Shown: piece after piece, positions 21,331 through 32,828 of the stretch | Numbering within the stretch: position 1 is the first letter of the stretch | Layout: each line of letters begins with the position of its first letter | Assembly: GCA_037447655.1 (NCBI GenBank) | Contig: JBBHKE010002832.1 | Coordinates: forward strand, 126,001-190,000 | Length of the DNA: 64,000 nucleotides | Direction: 5' to 3' | Source of the DNA: Zygnema cylindricum | Lineage: Eukaryota; Streptophyta; Zygnematophyceae; Zygnematales; Zygnemataceae | Made by a program: the position numbers and the translations under genes | The notes under the pieces: generated by a model | Seen by the model: the letters and a program-made list of their open reading frames with translations, nothing else | Databases searched by the model: none | What the model was told of the DNA's origin: nothing

Positions 21331-23232
21331 ATATTGTACGGTTTTTCGAGCACCGACTTTGTAGATTTCGGAAGTTCTCGGAAAACCGTACAAACGAATT
21401 CCTCAAAATATTGTCGGATATAAAATTAGGGTAAAAGTTGCGTCTTTCTGTGAAACATGCCAACGGTAACCCGAAAAGCTGACCTAGCAAAAACAACATC
21501 CGAACGGCTATTTCGTTGTTTTCGCGCGAAAAATCTGCATGACTTTGAGCCACCGTCATCGTCCTTCGAACATAGTAAATTTGAAAATCTGCAGGTTTGT
21601 TTTAGCGCTTGATGATGTCAAAGCGTGTGATGTGTCAGAGGACACCTTCGATCGGAGTTACGTGACAAAATTTTGGTGTGAACTACACCCGTTTTCTGAT
21701 GAGTTTTGGGAAAATCATTAGAATGGACAAAAAGTTACAAATGCTCGGGTGGGAATAGGCTATCAGTTGTATGCGCACTTTCAATAACGTGTTCCGTGGA
21801 ATCTCTCATACGAGATTACAGTACCGAGTTCCATGCACTCAGTTCGTCAGCTTACACACGCCATTTCGGCAACGTCACCGCAAAAGGCGTTACAGCTAAT
21901 AATTTAGGTGATGACAAGGCCCCGTCACGCCACACCCCGTCCTTCGTCGTGGCTGTGACGTCCGCTGCCATCCTTGCAGCACAACCAAGGCGACGGAGAA
22001 TACGCGATGGGCGGCGACCAAAGGTCGCAAAAGTCAAAATTTTACATAACCAAAACAAACCATTTTTTTTTCAAAAATTGAGTAACCGAAGCCTGACCAG
22101 GTTATGTCACTCTCCAAAATTGTTAACCGTTAACCAACCGACATTTATGAAAATAAAAGATAACCGAAAATTGATTTCTCGCGACTAACCATGCCCGCCC
22201 GAAACCGAAAAAGTACAAAATAAACTAATGAATGACAAATGAATAAGCCAATAATTACAATTTGTTGCGTTACCTTAGATTTGCGGAATTGAATAGTGTT
22301 TACTAACGTATCAGATTTGCGACGCTTTGTCACATACTCTAAGATTTGCAAAATGAATACTGTACCACTGTGTCAAATTTGCGACGCTAATCGTGATGTC
22401 ACGTACTTCCAAGATACCAAAGAGTACAAAGTACAATAATGTTGGATTGTATGGACAATACAAAATTTTCATTTTTTTGGTTTTTTTTGTTGACCGACCA
22501 TAACTAACCAATTTTTTTATCCTAGTAATTCAACTGACCGCAACAGCCCAGCTCACAAAATTTGGCAACCGAATCGATTCCGGATCCAGCATAGGCAGTC
22601 AGTTAAGATTGGTCACGGTTTCGGTTAACCGCTTGCGACCTTTGGCGGTGACACATACAGCCGCAAGATGACCACAACGCTCACATTTGAACTTCCGGCA
22701 GTCGCAACCGTGAACTGATAGAATCGATATATTTCACCGATTCGCTTGCACAAAAGAACGTTTATGTGTCCGGCAGTTTGATGTAAGCCTGCGTCACTGC
22801 GTGTCGCAATATGCGCATGCCAACGCTGTCGACTGCCTGTGCTCATCGTGGAGGCGGGCGAAGGGTCCCCGCTAGCAGGGCATGCGACGGTACAGTGTCG
22901 TTATATTTTTAAAATAGAGTGGGGTCAATCCGGTGTTCGCGGTTCTGTCACGCGATGGGGCCGTGCGGGTGGTTTGTCGTTTACACGTTGTTGTCCTTAC
23001 CGTTGTAGTAGGGGATGGTTGTGGTAAAGTGTGTGTATTTCCTTGGTTTGAATTTGTCTACAAGATGGTGTATCTATGTTCCTCCATACTTGTTATAGTC
23101 ATTGAGGACTCAAAGATAGCCATGGTTGCATTAGGCATAGAGGAAAACAGGCTAAGGGAGCGGCAGGCAAAACTCACTGCAAAGGGTATGCGTCGAGACT
23201 AAGATTTGATCATATGACCTACCGAATGAGAA
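21331..23232. other. Gene-free DNA
   Basis: No recognisable gene. It holds a degenerate tandem repeat (22271-22407) and, near 23075-23140, a plus-strand fragment resembling the start region of the copia LTRs (ACTTGTTATAGTCATTGAGG, then AGCCATGGTTGC). Confidence 0.55.
22271..22407. repeat. Degenerate tandem repeat, about 67-bp period
   Basis: Two units share TAAGATTTGC, GAATA, a TTTGCGACGCT core and GTCACATAC/GTCACGTAC at their ends. Confidence 0.65.
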
Positions 23233-24199
23233 ACTTACAACTCTGAGACCTCCAATGGTCCACAAAGTAGGCAACTCACACGAAGCCCCTAAGATAACCT
23301 TGCCCCATTTGTGTTTTAGTTAGAATAACTGCCACCCTAGCAGACAAAAACTATGAACACCTTTATCCCTGGAAAGAAAAGACTCACTTAATGAATAGAA
23401 AAAAGAATCTCTGGATTTGCTCCCTCAGCAATAGGTTATGAAGGGTTAAAGTGACCTTTTATACAGGAGCTCTTGAAGAGAGAGGGGGCTAACCACCAAA
23501 ATTTCTAAGTCAAATATCCTCTCTAAACCCTTTACATCTAGAGTACGACACCAATTACTAGATTGTGTCGTATAGAAAGGTATATGTGTTGAAGTACTTT
23601 ATGTACGGCCATTGTACTGTATGGCTGAAATGTTGAGGCTTGCCATATCTGGCTGAAATGTTGAGAGTTGCCATATCCGGATTAGTTCCTATATTCTTCG
23701 GAGATGCTGCAAGCCAACAATGTTGTGCCACGTGGCATTGACGTGGCGCTGACCGAAAAACCGCGAAAGCGCCTATTCTGCGATCTTGTCACCTATCGTG
23801 GCCATTCAATCAAAACCGGCTTTTGATTTTAGCCGTCAAAAATCAATGCGCGGTATTTGTTTCACCTTTAAAAAAAATGCGAGATATTCATTTCGCGTAG
23901 TACCGTACGCCGTATGTATAATTTAATTGTGTCTATGTTACATCTCTATTCACGACGTTAAATGAATGTATGTAATCGTACATCATTGAATACATATCTG
24001 ACCCTATAAGTCCCAACACATATCTTACACTGTAGGATAAAGCTGTAGAAACTAATGGTTTTATTAGATGGACGCTAAGTACTAGGATCGAATCCTGGGT
24101 CCATCAAGTATATTTTGGTAAATCTACCAAAATCTATCGCCTGTCTCTCTATCTCTAAGCAGCATAGGTAGCCATGGCTCTAGCTCCCTTTGTAACCTT
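23233..24199 (-). repeat. Minus-strand copia LTR, second copy of the C7 3' LTR
   Basis: The reverse complement reads as a copia LTR of this group (CCATGG region, antisense tRNA-like hairpin, TATA-side sequence, and the end GGAGGTCTCAGAGTTG). Bases 23450-24199 are closely similar to 32079-32828. It stops at ACCTT (24195-24199), exactly where element C3 begins in both copies, so this is a duplicated version of the C7 LTR into which C3 inserted. Confidence 0.82.
24067..24105 (+). other. tRNA-top-half-like hairpin, antisense in LTR
   Basis: GATGGAC pairs perfectly with GTCCATC (7 bp). Inside, CTAGG pairs with CCTGG (5 bp, one G-T) around the 7-base loop ATCGAAT, and the 3' strands of both stems are contiguous, as in a tRNA acceptor stem plus T arm. 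An 8-base linker replaces the D and anticodon arms. It is antisense to the LTR. Related forms lie at 32695-32734 and 48443-48481, with less regular ones in the C3, C5 and C8 LTRs. Confidence 0.55.
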
Positions 24200-24207
24200 T
24201 GTTGAAG

Positions 24208-24283
24208 TTCAAGTATTTTCTAGGTCTAGAGGTTGTAAAATAAAATTCAAGTATTTTCTAGGTCTAGAGGTTGTAAAATAAAA
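24208..24283 (+). repeat. 38-bp tandem duplication in C3-type 5' LTR
   Basis: TTCAAGTATTTTCTAGGTCT and the following 18 bases occur twice in a row. The same duplication is found at the start of the LTR at 32829. Confidence 0.9.
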
Positions 24284-25046
24284 GGCAAAAAGGAGACAGT
24301 GACAGCCTGCCTCTAACTCTTCTCTCAAATCCCCAAACTTGTCGCAGTCCTTAAAGACCAATGGAGGAGTTAGAGCCATGGTTGCCTAGACTGTCCAAAG
24401 AGGAGAAGAAGGCCAATCTTGATAGAGTTACAAAAGGTTTGACTGACCCAAGAATCAAAGCTGGTACCTCTCGTCCATGAAAGTAGGAGTTAGCTTTATC
24501 GTATAAGTCTGGGACCATTGCTAAGGAATGTGGAGTTTGATAAATATTTATATAGATACACGCGGACTAGATCGTTTAACGAGAAAGAGATACGTAGTGC
24601 ATAAATAGAGTTTGAGATAGTACAAAGTACAGTTTTATCTATTATATGAAACACATAACGTGCATTTGTTTTGACCGCCAAACAAATACCGCGCGTCTAT
24701 TTTCAACGGATATAAATATATCAGGTTTTGATCAGACGCCACGATAGGCGCCACGATCGCATAATGTGTTCTTTTATCATTTTACGGTCATCGCTAAGTC
24801 AAGGGACACGTGGCCCGTCAACATTCGATTGCGACAACTCCGGAGATTACGAAAACAAATCCGAATATGACTTGTGTCGACATTTCCACCATGTAGTACG
24901 ATGACCGTACAAAAAGTACACTGACACCTGTACTTTTTGTACAATACAATAATGTGATTTGTGTTGTACGTTAGTATATAAAGATTAGAGAGAGATACGA
25001 CTTAGAAAATTTAGTAGGTAGCCGCCTCTCTCCGAGAGAGCTCTAG

Positions 25047-25055
25047 TATAAAAGG
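25047..25055 (+). promoter_or_regulatory. TATA box in C3L LTR
   Basis: TATAAAAGG. The homologous position in the right copy (about 33679) reads TACAAAAGG, and in most other LTRs (T)ACAAAAGG, so the motif is variable. Predicted element promoter. Confidence 0.5.
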
Positions 25056-25425
25056 TCAACTTTCACCGTCCCTAACTTACTACTCAAGGGAACAAATTCA
25101 TACATTCGTTTTGCTGCGGACTAACGGCAGTCCAAGCTACATAAGGGTGTTGTCAGTTAGAGTTTTTGCTTCCTAGGGTGGCTGCATTTATTAGGGTAAG
25201 TCAAATTGGGTGAATGTGTCCAAATTCTCATATTCTAACTTTGCATTCTGTGGGGGAACTAAGCACACATAAAGTCTTTTTTCACATGGGTGAATATGTA
25301 TTAGGATTTTGACTGTCAAGGTGTCAGTAAGTTGGGTTTAAATCAACTTGAAGTCGGCACTATCAAGATAAGCTTCTTGTGAGTTGCCTACTCTGAGGAC
25401 TAAAGGAGGTCTCACAGTTTCAAGT

Positions 25426-25734
25426 TATGGGCCCACCATCTAGGGTGCTTATGTTTGATGCAACAGGCTTCACTTATTTGGAGTTTACGATGGGGGGATT
25501 GCTTTTCGAAAAGCACTTATGGGGAATTATTTCGGGACAAGTGAGGTGTATGCCAGCTGTCTTTGGTTTAATTCCCCAATCCATAAATCCTTTCGAACCT
25601 CCACAATATATCGCGTAAATGCGTACGCACGAAACATCGCGTACGCACGAAACGATGTGTTCGCACGAAACTAACTTTTCAAAAACAACAAAAGGAACAC
25701 CTTTGGTGAGGGGAGCTAAACTCTCGGCTACATT
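25426..25734 (+). pseudogene. gag: C3L primer site and truncated gag, replaced centre
   Basis: AGTTATGGGCCCA is a one-mismatch primer site. From it runs a frame starting MGPPSRVLMFD that matches the N-terminus of Gag in the right copy up to QVRCMPA. From about 25557 the sequence is unrelated until 25690, where gag homology resumes (GGAACACCTTTGGTGAGG). The replaced block includes three copies of a (CG)TACGCACGAAAC-like word. Gag is then cut by the C2 5' LTR. Confidence 0.8.
25621..25671 (+). repeat. Three-unit 17-18-bp repeat
   Basis: GCGTACGCACGAAAC, CGCGTACGCACGAAAC and GTGTTCGCACGAAAC in tandem inside the block that replaces the centre of gag. The word GCGCACGAAAC also occurs in the C1 LTR. 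Confidence 0.8.
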
Positions 25735-26842
25735 TCCTCGGATACATTAAATCTTTAGTTAGTAAATAGAGTAGAATTATAATAGTTTTTTAAAAGTTGT
25801 ATATAAGACTTACCTTTATTAGTGTTATAGTATGCAAAGTACAATAGAGTGTATTGTACCTTTGCACGTTTTACTGAGTGGCGTCGACATGCGTCACGCA
25901 GCAGACAATTCGAATCCCCAGATCAAACAGACGGAATCTAATCCGGATATCTCGGAAAATAAATGGTACGGCTATTTTTGAATTCATATGGATATTTTGG
26001 AAGTATATGGTACGACATGTTTTTATGATCATTAAATGGAGACGTCCGGATATTTTGGAAATAAATTGTACGGTACGCCTTACGAACAATGATTTTAAGA
26101 GACGTCGACGGACGCGATTCACCTAGGACCACAAGCATGATTCACGTGGGACTGTAAGTGACGAAGCGCGATTTACATGGGACCATAAGTGACGAGGCGT
26201 GATTCATGTAAGACCACAAAAGATGAAGCATCAGGTGCTTCGTACTACACTACGACAGTCGGCTGGACTTTAGCAACTACTATGACTAAGAACTTGGAAC
26301 ATTTTGTGCGGTTCGTCACATGAAAAATATTTGAATAATAAAGTTTTGTAGTTTAGTCTATTAAAAATTAGTGTTTCATTAATTAGGTTTTTGAAAAATA
26401 ATAATTAGGTTTTTGGAGGTACTTTAGGTACAGTAAAGTATAGGCTGGATACTTTGTTGTTAGTCAGGATAGTTCTGTAGTACGATCACCCGAATTAGTG
26501 TGACCAGTAGATACTCACTGTGAGTATATATTCTAGGACTTAGCCAATTTTGTATCATCGAGTTTTGGGAATATGATATTCTAAGGGCAGTTTTTTGGGA
26601 AACTTCCAAATATCATAACTTATGGTTTACTTAGTCATTTGGGCTACAATTTTGGGAATTGTCAGTTTACTGTATTGTGTATTATTGTGGCAAATTTGAA
26701 GCATATTAAATTTATGATTCTTATTTTGTGTCAGTACAAAGTTGGCTGTTGAGTAGGTACTTTGATAGTTTCTCTTGTTTTTAATATCTACTTCCACTAC
26801 TACTGTTGGTCCTCTGCCTGCAACGGTGGTTGTAGTACAACA
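25735..26842 (+). repeat. C2 5' LTR
   Basis: Homologous to 30976-32078. The first ~15 bases differ from the TGTTGAGATTTG start of the 3' copy, so the exact left border is uncertain by a few bases. It ends ACAACA before the primer site. Confidence 0.88.
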
Positions 26843-27570
26843 GGTTATGGGCCTTTCGTCAAGAATTCTTATCATCAATGGCCAAAAGTATGTGTACTGG
26901 GCGCGATGGTTGAATCGTCGTTTGAAACTGCTGACTTATTCCGGGTCTTGGATGGCTCACTTGATGAAACAGATCCAACCTGGGCCACATATAATTCACT
27001 GGCAAGGAACAATCTAATTCTTTGTGTTTCAGAAAATTTGGTCATGTCTCGTCTAAAAATGAAGAAGGCAAGCAAGATTTGGAAATCACTAAAATCCGCT
27101 TTTGAGAAAGCGAATGTTCAAGACGAGCTCTTGGTGGCTCGAAAAATTTGGGGATACAAATACACGGGGGGAACTATGGTTGAGTATTGTGACAACTTTT
27201 GTGCGCTCATTGATGCTCACTCTTCTTATGGGGGGTCATTTCCTGAATTTCAACAGGCAGCTCTGCTTATTGGAGGTCTCTCTAGTAGCATGAAAGGTGT
27301 GTCAGTTCAATTAAAAAGTCATGATAAAGCTAGCTGGTCATTTTAGGTAGCGTATAATCTTATACTGGAGGAAGAAACTAATACTAAACTCCTTGAGGGA
27401 GAAGGAAAGGTTGAAGCTTTTGCAACAGACTTTGACAAAACAAATCAATTTAATTAGAATAGGAATGTGTTTAACCAGAAACATAATCAGTTTAATCGAT
27501 GGCATAATAAGCCATCTACTACTACTTGTTTCTATTGTTCTAAGAAGGGTCATGGATACAGGTACTGTCC
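26775..27570 (+). pseudogene. gag: C2 gag, frameshifted
   Basis: A frame open from inside the LTR passes the primer site as QQVMGLSSRIL and gives the Gag N-terminus. Near 26910 a one-base shift moves into the frame ending at 27346, which holds the UBN2-like domain (TWATYNSLARNNLILCVSE, KIWKSLKSAF, KIWGYKYTGGTMVEYCDNF). TAG at 27344-27346 interrupts it. In the same frame after the stop is a zinc knuckle CFYCSKKGHGYRYC at 27527-27568, followed by TAA. Confidence 0.87.
26843..26853 (+). other. C2 primer-binding site
   Basis: GGTTATGGGCC directly after the LTR: an 11-base match to the half initiator-Met tRNA site seen in C1. Confidence 0.8.
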
Positions 27571-27745
27571 TTAACTGAAGAAGGCTAATGAGACAGGTTT
27601 ATAGAGGCCAGGTTGGCAGCAGAGCTAGTATCACAGAGGTTTTCTTGGAAATCCTTCCCGCGTAAATGCTCTTTTTTCAGCTTCTACAACTGATGCAGAT
27701 GAGTCTTTAAGCTTCAATGAGCAAGAGGAGGCATATTTATTTGCT

Positions 27746-29268
27746 ATGGCGGTTGCTATGGAGGGTCCAAAGGATGCAGGATGGATCATGGACACGAGAG
27801 CGTTTGCCTACATGTGTTGGAACAAAGCGGCTTTTACCAATCTGCTGCAAAAATCTCCAAAGAGTTTCTACTATGCTTGTGGCATGAGTGTTCAAACCTC
27901 AGCTCAGGGTGATGTATCTTTGATGGTAGATGTGGGGGGAAAGTCGGTAGAGATTACTCTTCACAATGTTTTGTATATTCTAGACTTTAAGAAAAATCTT
28001 TTTTCTACATCATTAGTGGAGAGCAAAGGATTTGAAGTTGTTCTGAAAGGAGGGAGACACGTTGTTAGCAAGAAAAGGAAAGTCGCAATAACAGGTTCTA
28101 GAGATGCTATCAAAATGCACCAGATGGACATGGCTGAATATAAGGAAAATGATGTTCTCTACTCTAGTGTCAAATATGATAATGAGTTGTGACATAAGAG
28201 ATTAGGACAAATGAATTATGGTAGTCTAAAGAAAATGGTGAATTCAGGAAAGGTTGATGGAGTTTCTCTCACATCTCATCCTATAAAAATATCTGATGGT
28301 TGTTCACTTGGGAAGATCCACAAATTGCCATTTCTATAGGAAACAGACCATAGATCGGAAAAAGTTCTGTAGCTAATCCATTCTGATGTTCTTGGTCCTT
28401 CACAAGTTGCTTCGGCTGGGGGGTCCACTATATGGTCACATTTACAGATGACTACTCGAGGTACACCAAAGTTTACTTTATGGAACATAAAAGTGAAGTG
28501 TTTACTCACTTGAAACACTACAAAGTTAGGGTGGAAAAGCTTCATGGAGCTCAAATATTGGCGCTAAGATCGGACAACGAGGGAGAATACACATCAAAGG
28601 AATTCAAAGAATTTCTTCTTCACAAAGGAATCAGTCACAATCTTACAGTTCAATATACACCAGAACAAAATGGTGTTTCTGAGAGATTAAATAGAACAAT
28701 GACAGAGAGTGCTCGGTCCATGCTTGCAGATAAAGGGCTAGATCTAAAATTCTGGGCTGAAGCACTTAACTGTGTTGTTTATATTAAAAATAGAATTGCT
28801 TCTAGGTCTGTTAGCACTACTCCTTATGAGCTTTAGACACGGGAAAAACCTGATGTTAGTCACTTTAAGATCTTTCGCAGCAAGTGTTTTATCTTAGATA
28901 CATCACAGAATAGATGGAAAATGGAGGCTAAAGGCCTACCTGGGATTTTCCTGGGGTATGATGATAATGAAAAAGGATATAGAGTTTTTGTATTTCAGAA
29001 ACAAAAGGTGATTATCTCTAGGAATATCCAAATTAAAGATGAACAGAATTTGGTCGACCATTTTAAAGTGGCGGATCAACCGGCAAAGGAAAAGCAAGAA
29101 TATATCATTTTTCACCATACGCAGCGAGTATACTTTCTAGTGGCAAGTGGGACACCTCTTCCTTCAGTTCCTCAAGTGCATTCCCAGAATGCTTCGCCAA
29201 AAGTTACACGTGAAGCGAAAGAAAGTATTACACACTTTGCACCTGCTCAAGTTACGGTTCAAACATAA
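27746..29268 (+). pseudogene. pol: C2 protease and integrase, with stops and frameshifts
   Basis: Frame 27746-28192 begins with a decayed protease site (GWIMDTRAFAYMC, where DSGA is expected) and ends in TGA where WHKRLG should start. The GAG-pre-integrase part (HKRLGQMNYGSLKKM) follows with several stops. Frame 28432-28836 holds the integrase core: TFTDDYSRYTKVYF, LRSDNEGEYTS (second Asp) and QNGVSERLNRTM (Glu). Frame 28921-29268 holds its C-terminal part (GIFLGYDDNEKGYRVF). Confidence 0.9.
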
Positions 29269-29399
29269 CAGAATAATCAGTGGTTGCCGACAATTTTAGC
29301 CTCAGAATTTCCGGGGGAAAAGAGATATAGCAGCCGTGAAAAAGCAAGCTCTCACTTTGTTTTTTTTGTAGCTACAGAGTAGCCTCTAACGATCCAAGA

Positions 29400-30956
29400 G
29401 GCCTTCTCAGCACCATAGAGAAATCACTGGATTGAGGCGGCAAACGACGAAATGAAATATATTATGGAGGCACAAACATGGGAGCTGGTGGATCTTCCTC
29501 CGGGCAGAAAAGCCATCGGCAGCAAATGGGTATTCAACGTGAAGCTGAACTCGGACAACACCATCAAAAAGTACAAAGCCAAACTTGTGACCAAAGGGTA
29601 CAATGAAAAAGAAGGTATTGACTTTGAAGAAACTTTCTCTCCAGTTGTCAGATTTCCCACTGTCAGAATTTTGCTAAGTCTAGCGGTTATAGAGAATATG
29701 GAAATATAACAAATGGATGTTAAAACTGCTTTCTTACATGGAGAGTTAGAAGAAACCATTTATATGAAACAACCCGAAATGTATGTTGAAAAGGGAAAGG
29801 AAGAATTAGTGAGTAAATTGATGAAATCCTTGTATGGGCTAAAACAAGCCCCACGTCAGTGGAATTTGAAGTTAGATGAGTTTTTGACTAGGCTAGGTTT
29901 TACAAGAATTAGCTCAGATCATTCTGTATGTGTTTAACAAGGAGAGGATGGGATAATTTACATTTCTATATATTTGGATGATCTATTATTAATAAGTAAG
30001 TCAATGGATGAAATAAACCGCATTAAAGTTGCTTTAAGGTCTAGGGTTGAGATGAAGGATCTCGGTGAGGCCAAATACATCTTAGGAATACAGGTAGAAA
30101 GAGACAGAAACAAGAGGCTAATTATGTTGACTCAGAAAGAAGCAATAGGAAACATGTTGGAAAGATTTGAAATGAAAGATGTAAAGAGATCTATAACTCC
30201 CATGGAATTCAAACAGAAATTGGAATGAAGGGATTCAGATTCAGGCATAATGGTGTGTGAGAGTTTACAGTCAGGGGAGGAAGAGTTTATGGCTTCAAAG
30301 CCCTATAGACAAGTAGTTCGAAGTCAAACATATTTTATAAACTGCACGAGAACTGATATAGCAACAGCTTTCGAAGTCTTGAGTAGAAGTCTGCAAAATC
30401 CTAAAAGGGCAGACTGGGATGCAGCGAAAAGGGTGTTAAGATATCTTGGAGGTACTCGAAATCTCAAGCTTCAACTCAGAGGAGGAGAGGTGAAAATACA
30501 AACGTGGAGCGATGCGAGCTATGGGGACATGCCAAGCCGGAAATCTACAACTTTTTTGTGCTTAAGATTGGAGAGGGAACTTGCTGCTGAAGTAGCAAAT
30601 TACAAAAGGTTACAGCTCAATCCACAATGGATTCTGAATACATGGCAGCAGCTTTGGCCGTGAAGCAGCTACTATGGGTCAAGTCTATTCTACAGGAACT
30701 TGGGTACATGCAAACAAGTCCTCAGTCTATTTGGTGTGACAACCAGGCAGCCATTGCCATTGCCTCTAACCCCAACCATCATTTTGAAAGTAAACACATG
30801 GATGATAGACTTCACTTTGTCAGGGAAAAACTACTTGCAAAATTCATTAAGTTGTGTTATTTACCGGATGAGAAGATGGTGGCTGACATGTTAACAAAAG
30901 CCCTTCCTGCTCCTAAGTTGCAGGTTTGCAGAAAAGCTGTAGGACTGAGTAACTAA
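29400..30956 (+). pseudogene. pol: C2 reverse transcriptase / RNase H, interrupted
   Basis: RVT_2 fragments: [20 protein letters not shown] (29452-29709); a TAA at 29707-29709; MDVKTAFLHGELEETIYMKQ and LYGLKQAPRQWN (29713-29937). The catalytic box is YLDD at 29971-29982, a tolerated variant of YVDD. RNase H follows in other frames: TWSDASYGDMP, then MDSEYMAAALAVKQLLWVKS and WCDNQAAIAIASNPNHHFES, ending at 30956. At least three stops and two frameshifts make it non-functional. Confidence 0.92.
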
Positions 30957-30964
30957 GTCTAAAG

Positions 30965-30975
30965 AATTAGGGGAG
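30965..30975 (+). other. C2 polypurine tract
   Basis: AATTAGGGGAG just before the 3' LTR start TGTTGAGATT. Confidence 0.8.
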
Positions 30976-32078
30976 TGTTGAGATTTGAAATCTTTAGTTA
31001 GTAAATATAGTAGCCTTAGAATAATTTATAAGAAGTGGTATATAAGACTTACCTTTATTAGTGTTACAATAGGCAAAGTACAATAAAGTGTATTGTACCT
31101 CTGCACGTTTTACGGAGTGGCGTCGACACGCGTCACGCTGCAGACAATTCGAATCCCCAGATCATACAGACAGAATCTAATCCGGATATCTCATAAAATA
31201 TATGGTACGGCTAATTTTGGATTCATACGGATATTTTGGAAGTATATGGTACGGCATGTTTTTATGATCATTAAATGGAGACGTCCGGATATTTTGGAAA
31301 TAAATTGTACAGTACGCCTTACGAACATTGATTTTAAGAGACATCGACGGACGCGATTCACCTAAGACCACAAGCATGATTCATGTGGGACCGCAAGTGA
31401 CAAAGCGTGATTTACATGGGACCATAAGTGATGAGGCGTGATTCACGTAGGACCAGAAGTGACGAAACACTCAGGTGCTTTGTACTACACTACGAAAGTC
31501 GGCTAGACTTTAGCGACTACTGTGACTAAGCACCTTGAACATTTTGCACGGTTCGTCACCTGGAAATATTTGAATAACAAATTTTTGTATTTTAGTGTAT
31601 TAAAAATTAGTGTTTCATTAATTAGGTTCTTGGAAAATAATAATTAGGTTTTTGGAGGTACTCTAGGTACAATAAAGTAAAGGCTTGATACTTTGTCGTT
31701 AGTCAAGATAGTTTCTTAGTACGATCACCCGAATTAGTGTGACCAGTAGATACTCAGTGTGAGTAAATATTCTAGGACTTAGCCAATTTTATATCATCGA
31801 GTTTTGGGAATATGATCTTCTAAGGGCAGTTTTTGGGAAACTTCCAAATATCATATCTTATGGTTTACTCTCTCATTTGGGCTGCAATTTTGGGAATTGT
31901 CAATTTACTATATTGTGTATCACTCTGGCAAATTTGAAGCATATTAGCTTTCAGTCATATTTTGTGTCAGTAAAAAGTTGGCTGTTGAGTAGATACTTTG
32001 ATAGTTTTTGTTGTTTTTTGTGTCTACTTCCACTACTACTGCTGGTCCTCTGCCTGTAACGTTGGTCGTAAAACAACA
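30976..32078 (+). repeat. C2 3' LTR (1103 bp)
   Basis: TGTTGAGATT to AAACAACA. The next base, 32079, starts sequence homologous to 23450 onward. Confidence 0.92.
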
Positions 32079-32828
32079 AAAGTGACCTTTTTTATAGGAG
32101 CTCTTGAGGAGAGAGGGGGCTACCCACCAAAATTTATATGTCCAATATCGTCTCTAAACCCTCTAGTACAAGAGTATGACACCAGTTTACTTGACTGTGT
32201 CGTACAGAAAGGTGCATGTGTTGAAGAACTTTATGTACGATCATCGAACTGTACAGCTAAAATGTTGAGGCTTGCCATTTCTGGCTGAAATGTTGAAACT
32301 TTCCTTATCCGGATACGTTCCCATATTCTTCGGAGATGGCGCAAGCCATTTATGTTGTTCCACGTGGCATTGACGTGGCGCAAACCGAAAAACGCCAAAT
32401 CGCCTATTCCGCGATCTTGTCACCTATCGTGGCCAGTCAATCAAAACCGGCTATTAATTGTAGCCGTCAAAAATCAATGCGCGGTATTTGTTTCACCTTT
32501 GAAAAAAAATGCGAGATATTCATTTCGCGTAGTACCGTACGCCGTACGTATAATTTAATTGTGTCTATGTTACATGTCTATTCGCGACGTTAAATGAATG
32601 TATGTAATCGTACATCTTTAAATACATATCTGACCCTATAAGTCCCAGCACATATCTTACACTGTAGGATAAAGCTACCGGCTATCGCTGTCTTGATGGA
32701 CGCTAGGTACCAGGATCAAAATTCAGGGTCCATCAAGTATATTTTGGTAAATCTACCAAAATCTATCGCCTGTCTCTCTATCTCTAAGCAACATAGGTAG
32801 CCATGGCTCTAGCTCCCTTTGTAACCTT
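32079..32828 (-). repeat. Part of the C7 3' LTR (minus strand), left of C3
   Basis: Reverse-complement copia LTR sequence continuous in homology with 44845-44964 on the far side of C3. C3 (with the ACCTT duplication) splits it. Its left end is replaced by C2, and the missing last part of the LTR can be seen in the duplicated copy at 23233-23449. Confidence 0.85.
32824..32828 (+). repeat. C3 target-site duplication, left copy
   Basis: ACCTT here and at 44840-44844, immediately outside the two LTR ends. This five-base duplication is typical of LTR retrotransposon integration. The same bases precede the duplicated LTR at 24200. Confidence 0.9.

Larger units (their letters stand above)
24200..25425 (+). 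repeat. C3L: 5' LTR of a second, partial C3 copy (1226 bp)
   Basis: Starts TGTTGAAGTTC after ACCTT and ends TTTCA before a primer-site variant. It is similar to 32829-34051 at about 95% by eye. It has a 38-bp tandem duplication (24208-24283) near its start, also present in the right copy but absent from the C3 3' LTR. Confidence 0.88.
25735..32078 (+). mobile_element. C2: copia retrotransposon with unmatched flanks
   Basis: Full LTR-to-LTR copia element (about 6.34 kb). The LTRs (25735-26842 and 30976-32078) are about 93% similar by eye, so it is a relatively recent but already inactive copy. The five bases before it (from C3L gag) and after it (AAAGT, from the C7 LTR) differ, and the two flanks belong to different positions of the host repeat. 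It therefore cannot be a simple insertion in its present form. Confidence 0.93.

Noticed and set aside
25735-32078. C2 as an ordinary insertion into C3L gag
   Set aside because: Its right flank is C7 LTR sequence rather than the continuation of gag, and there is no target duplication.
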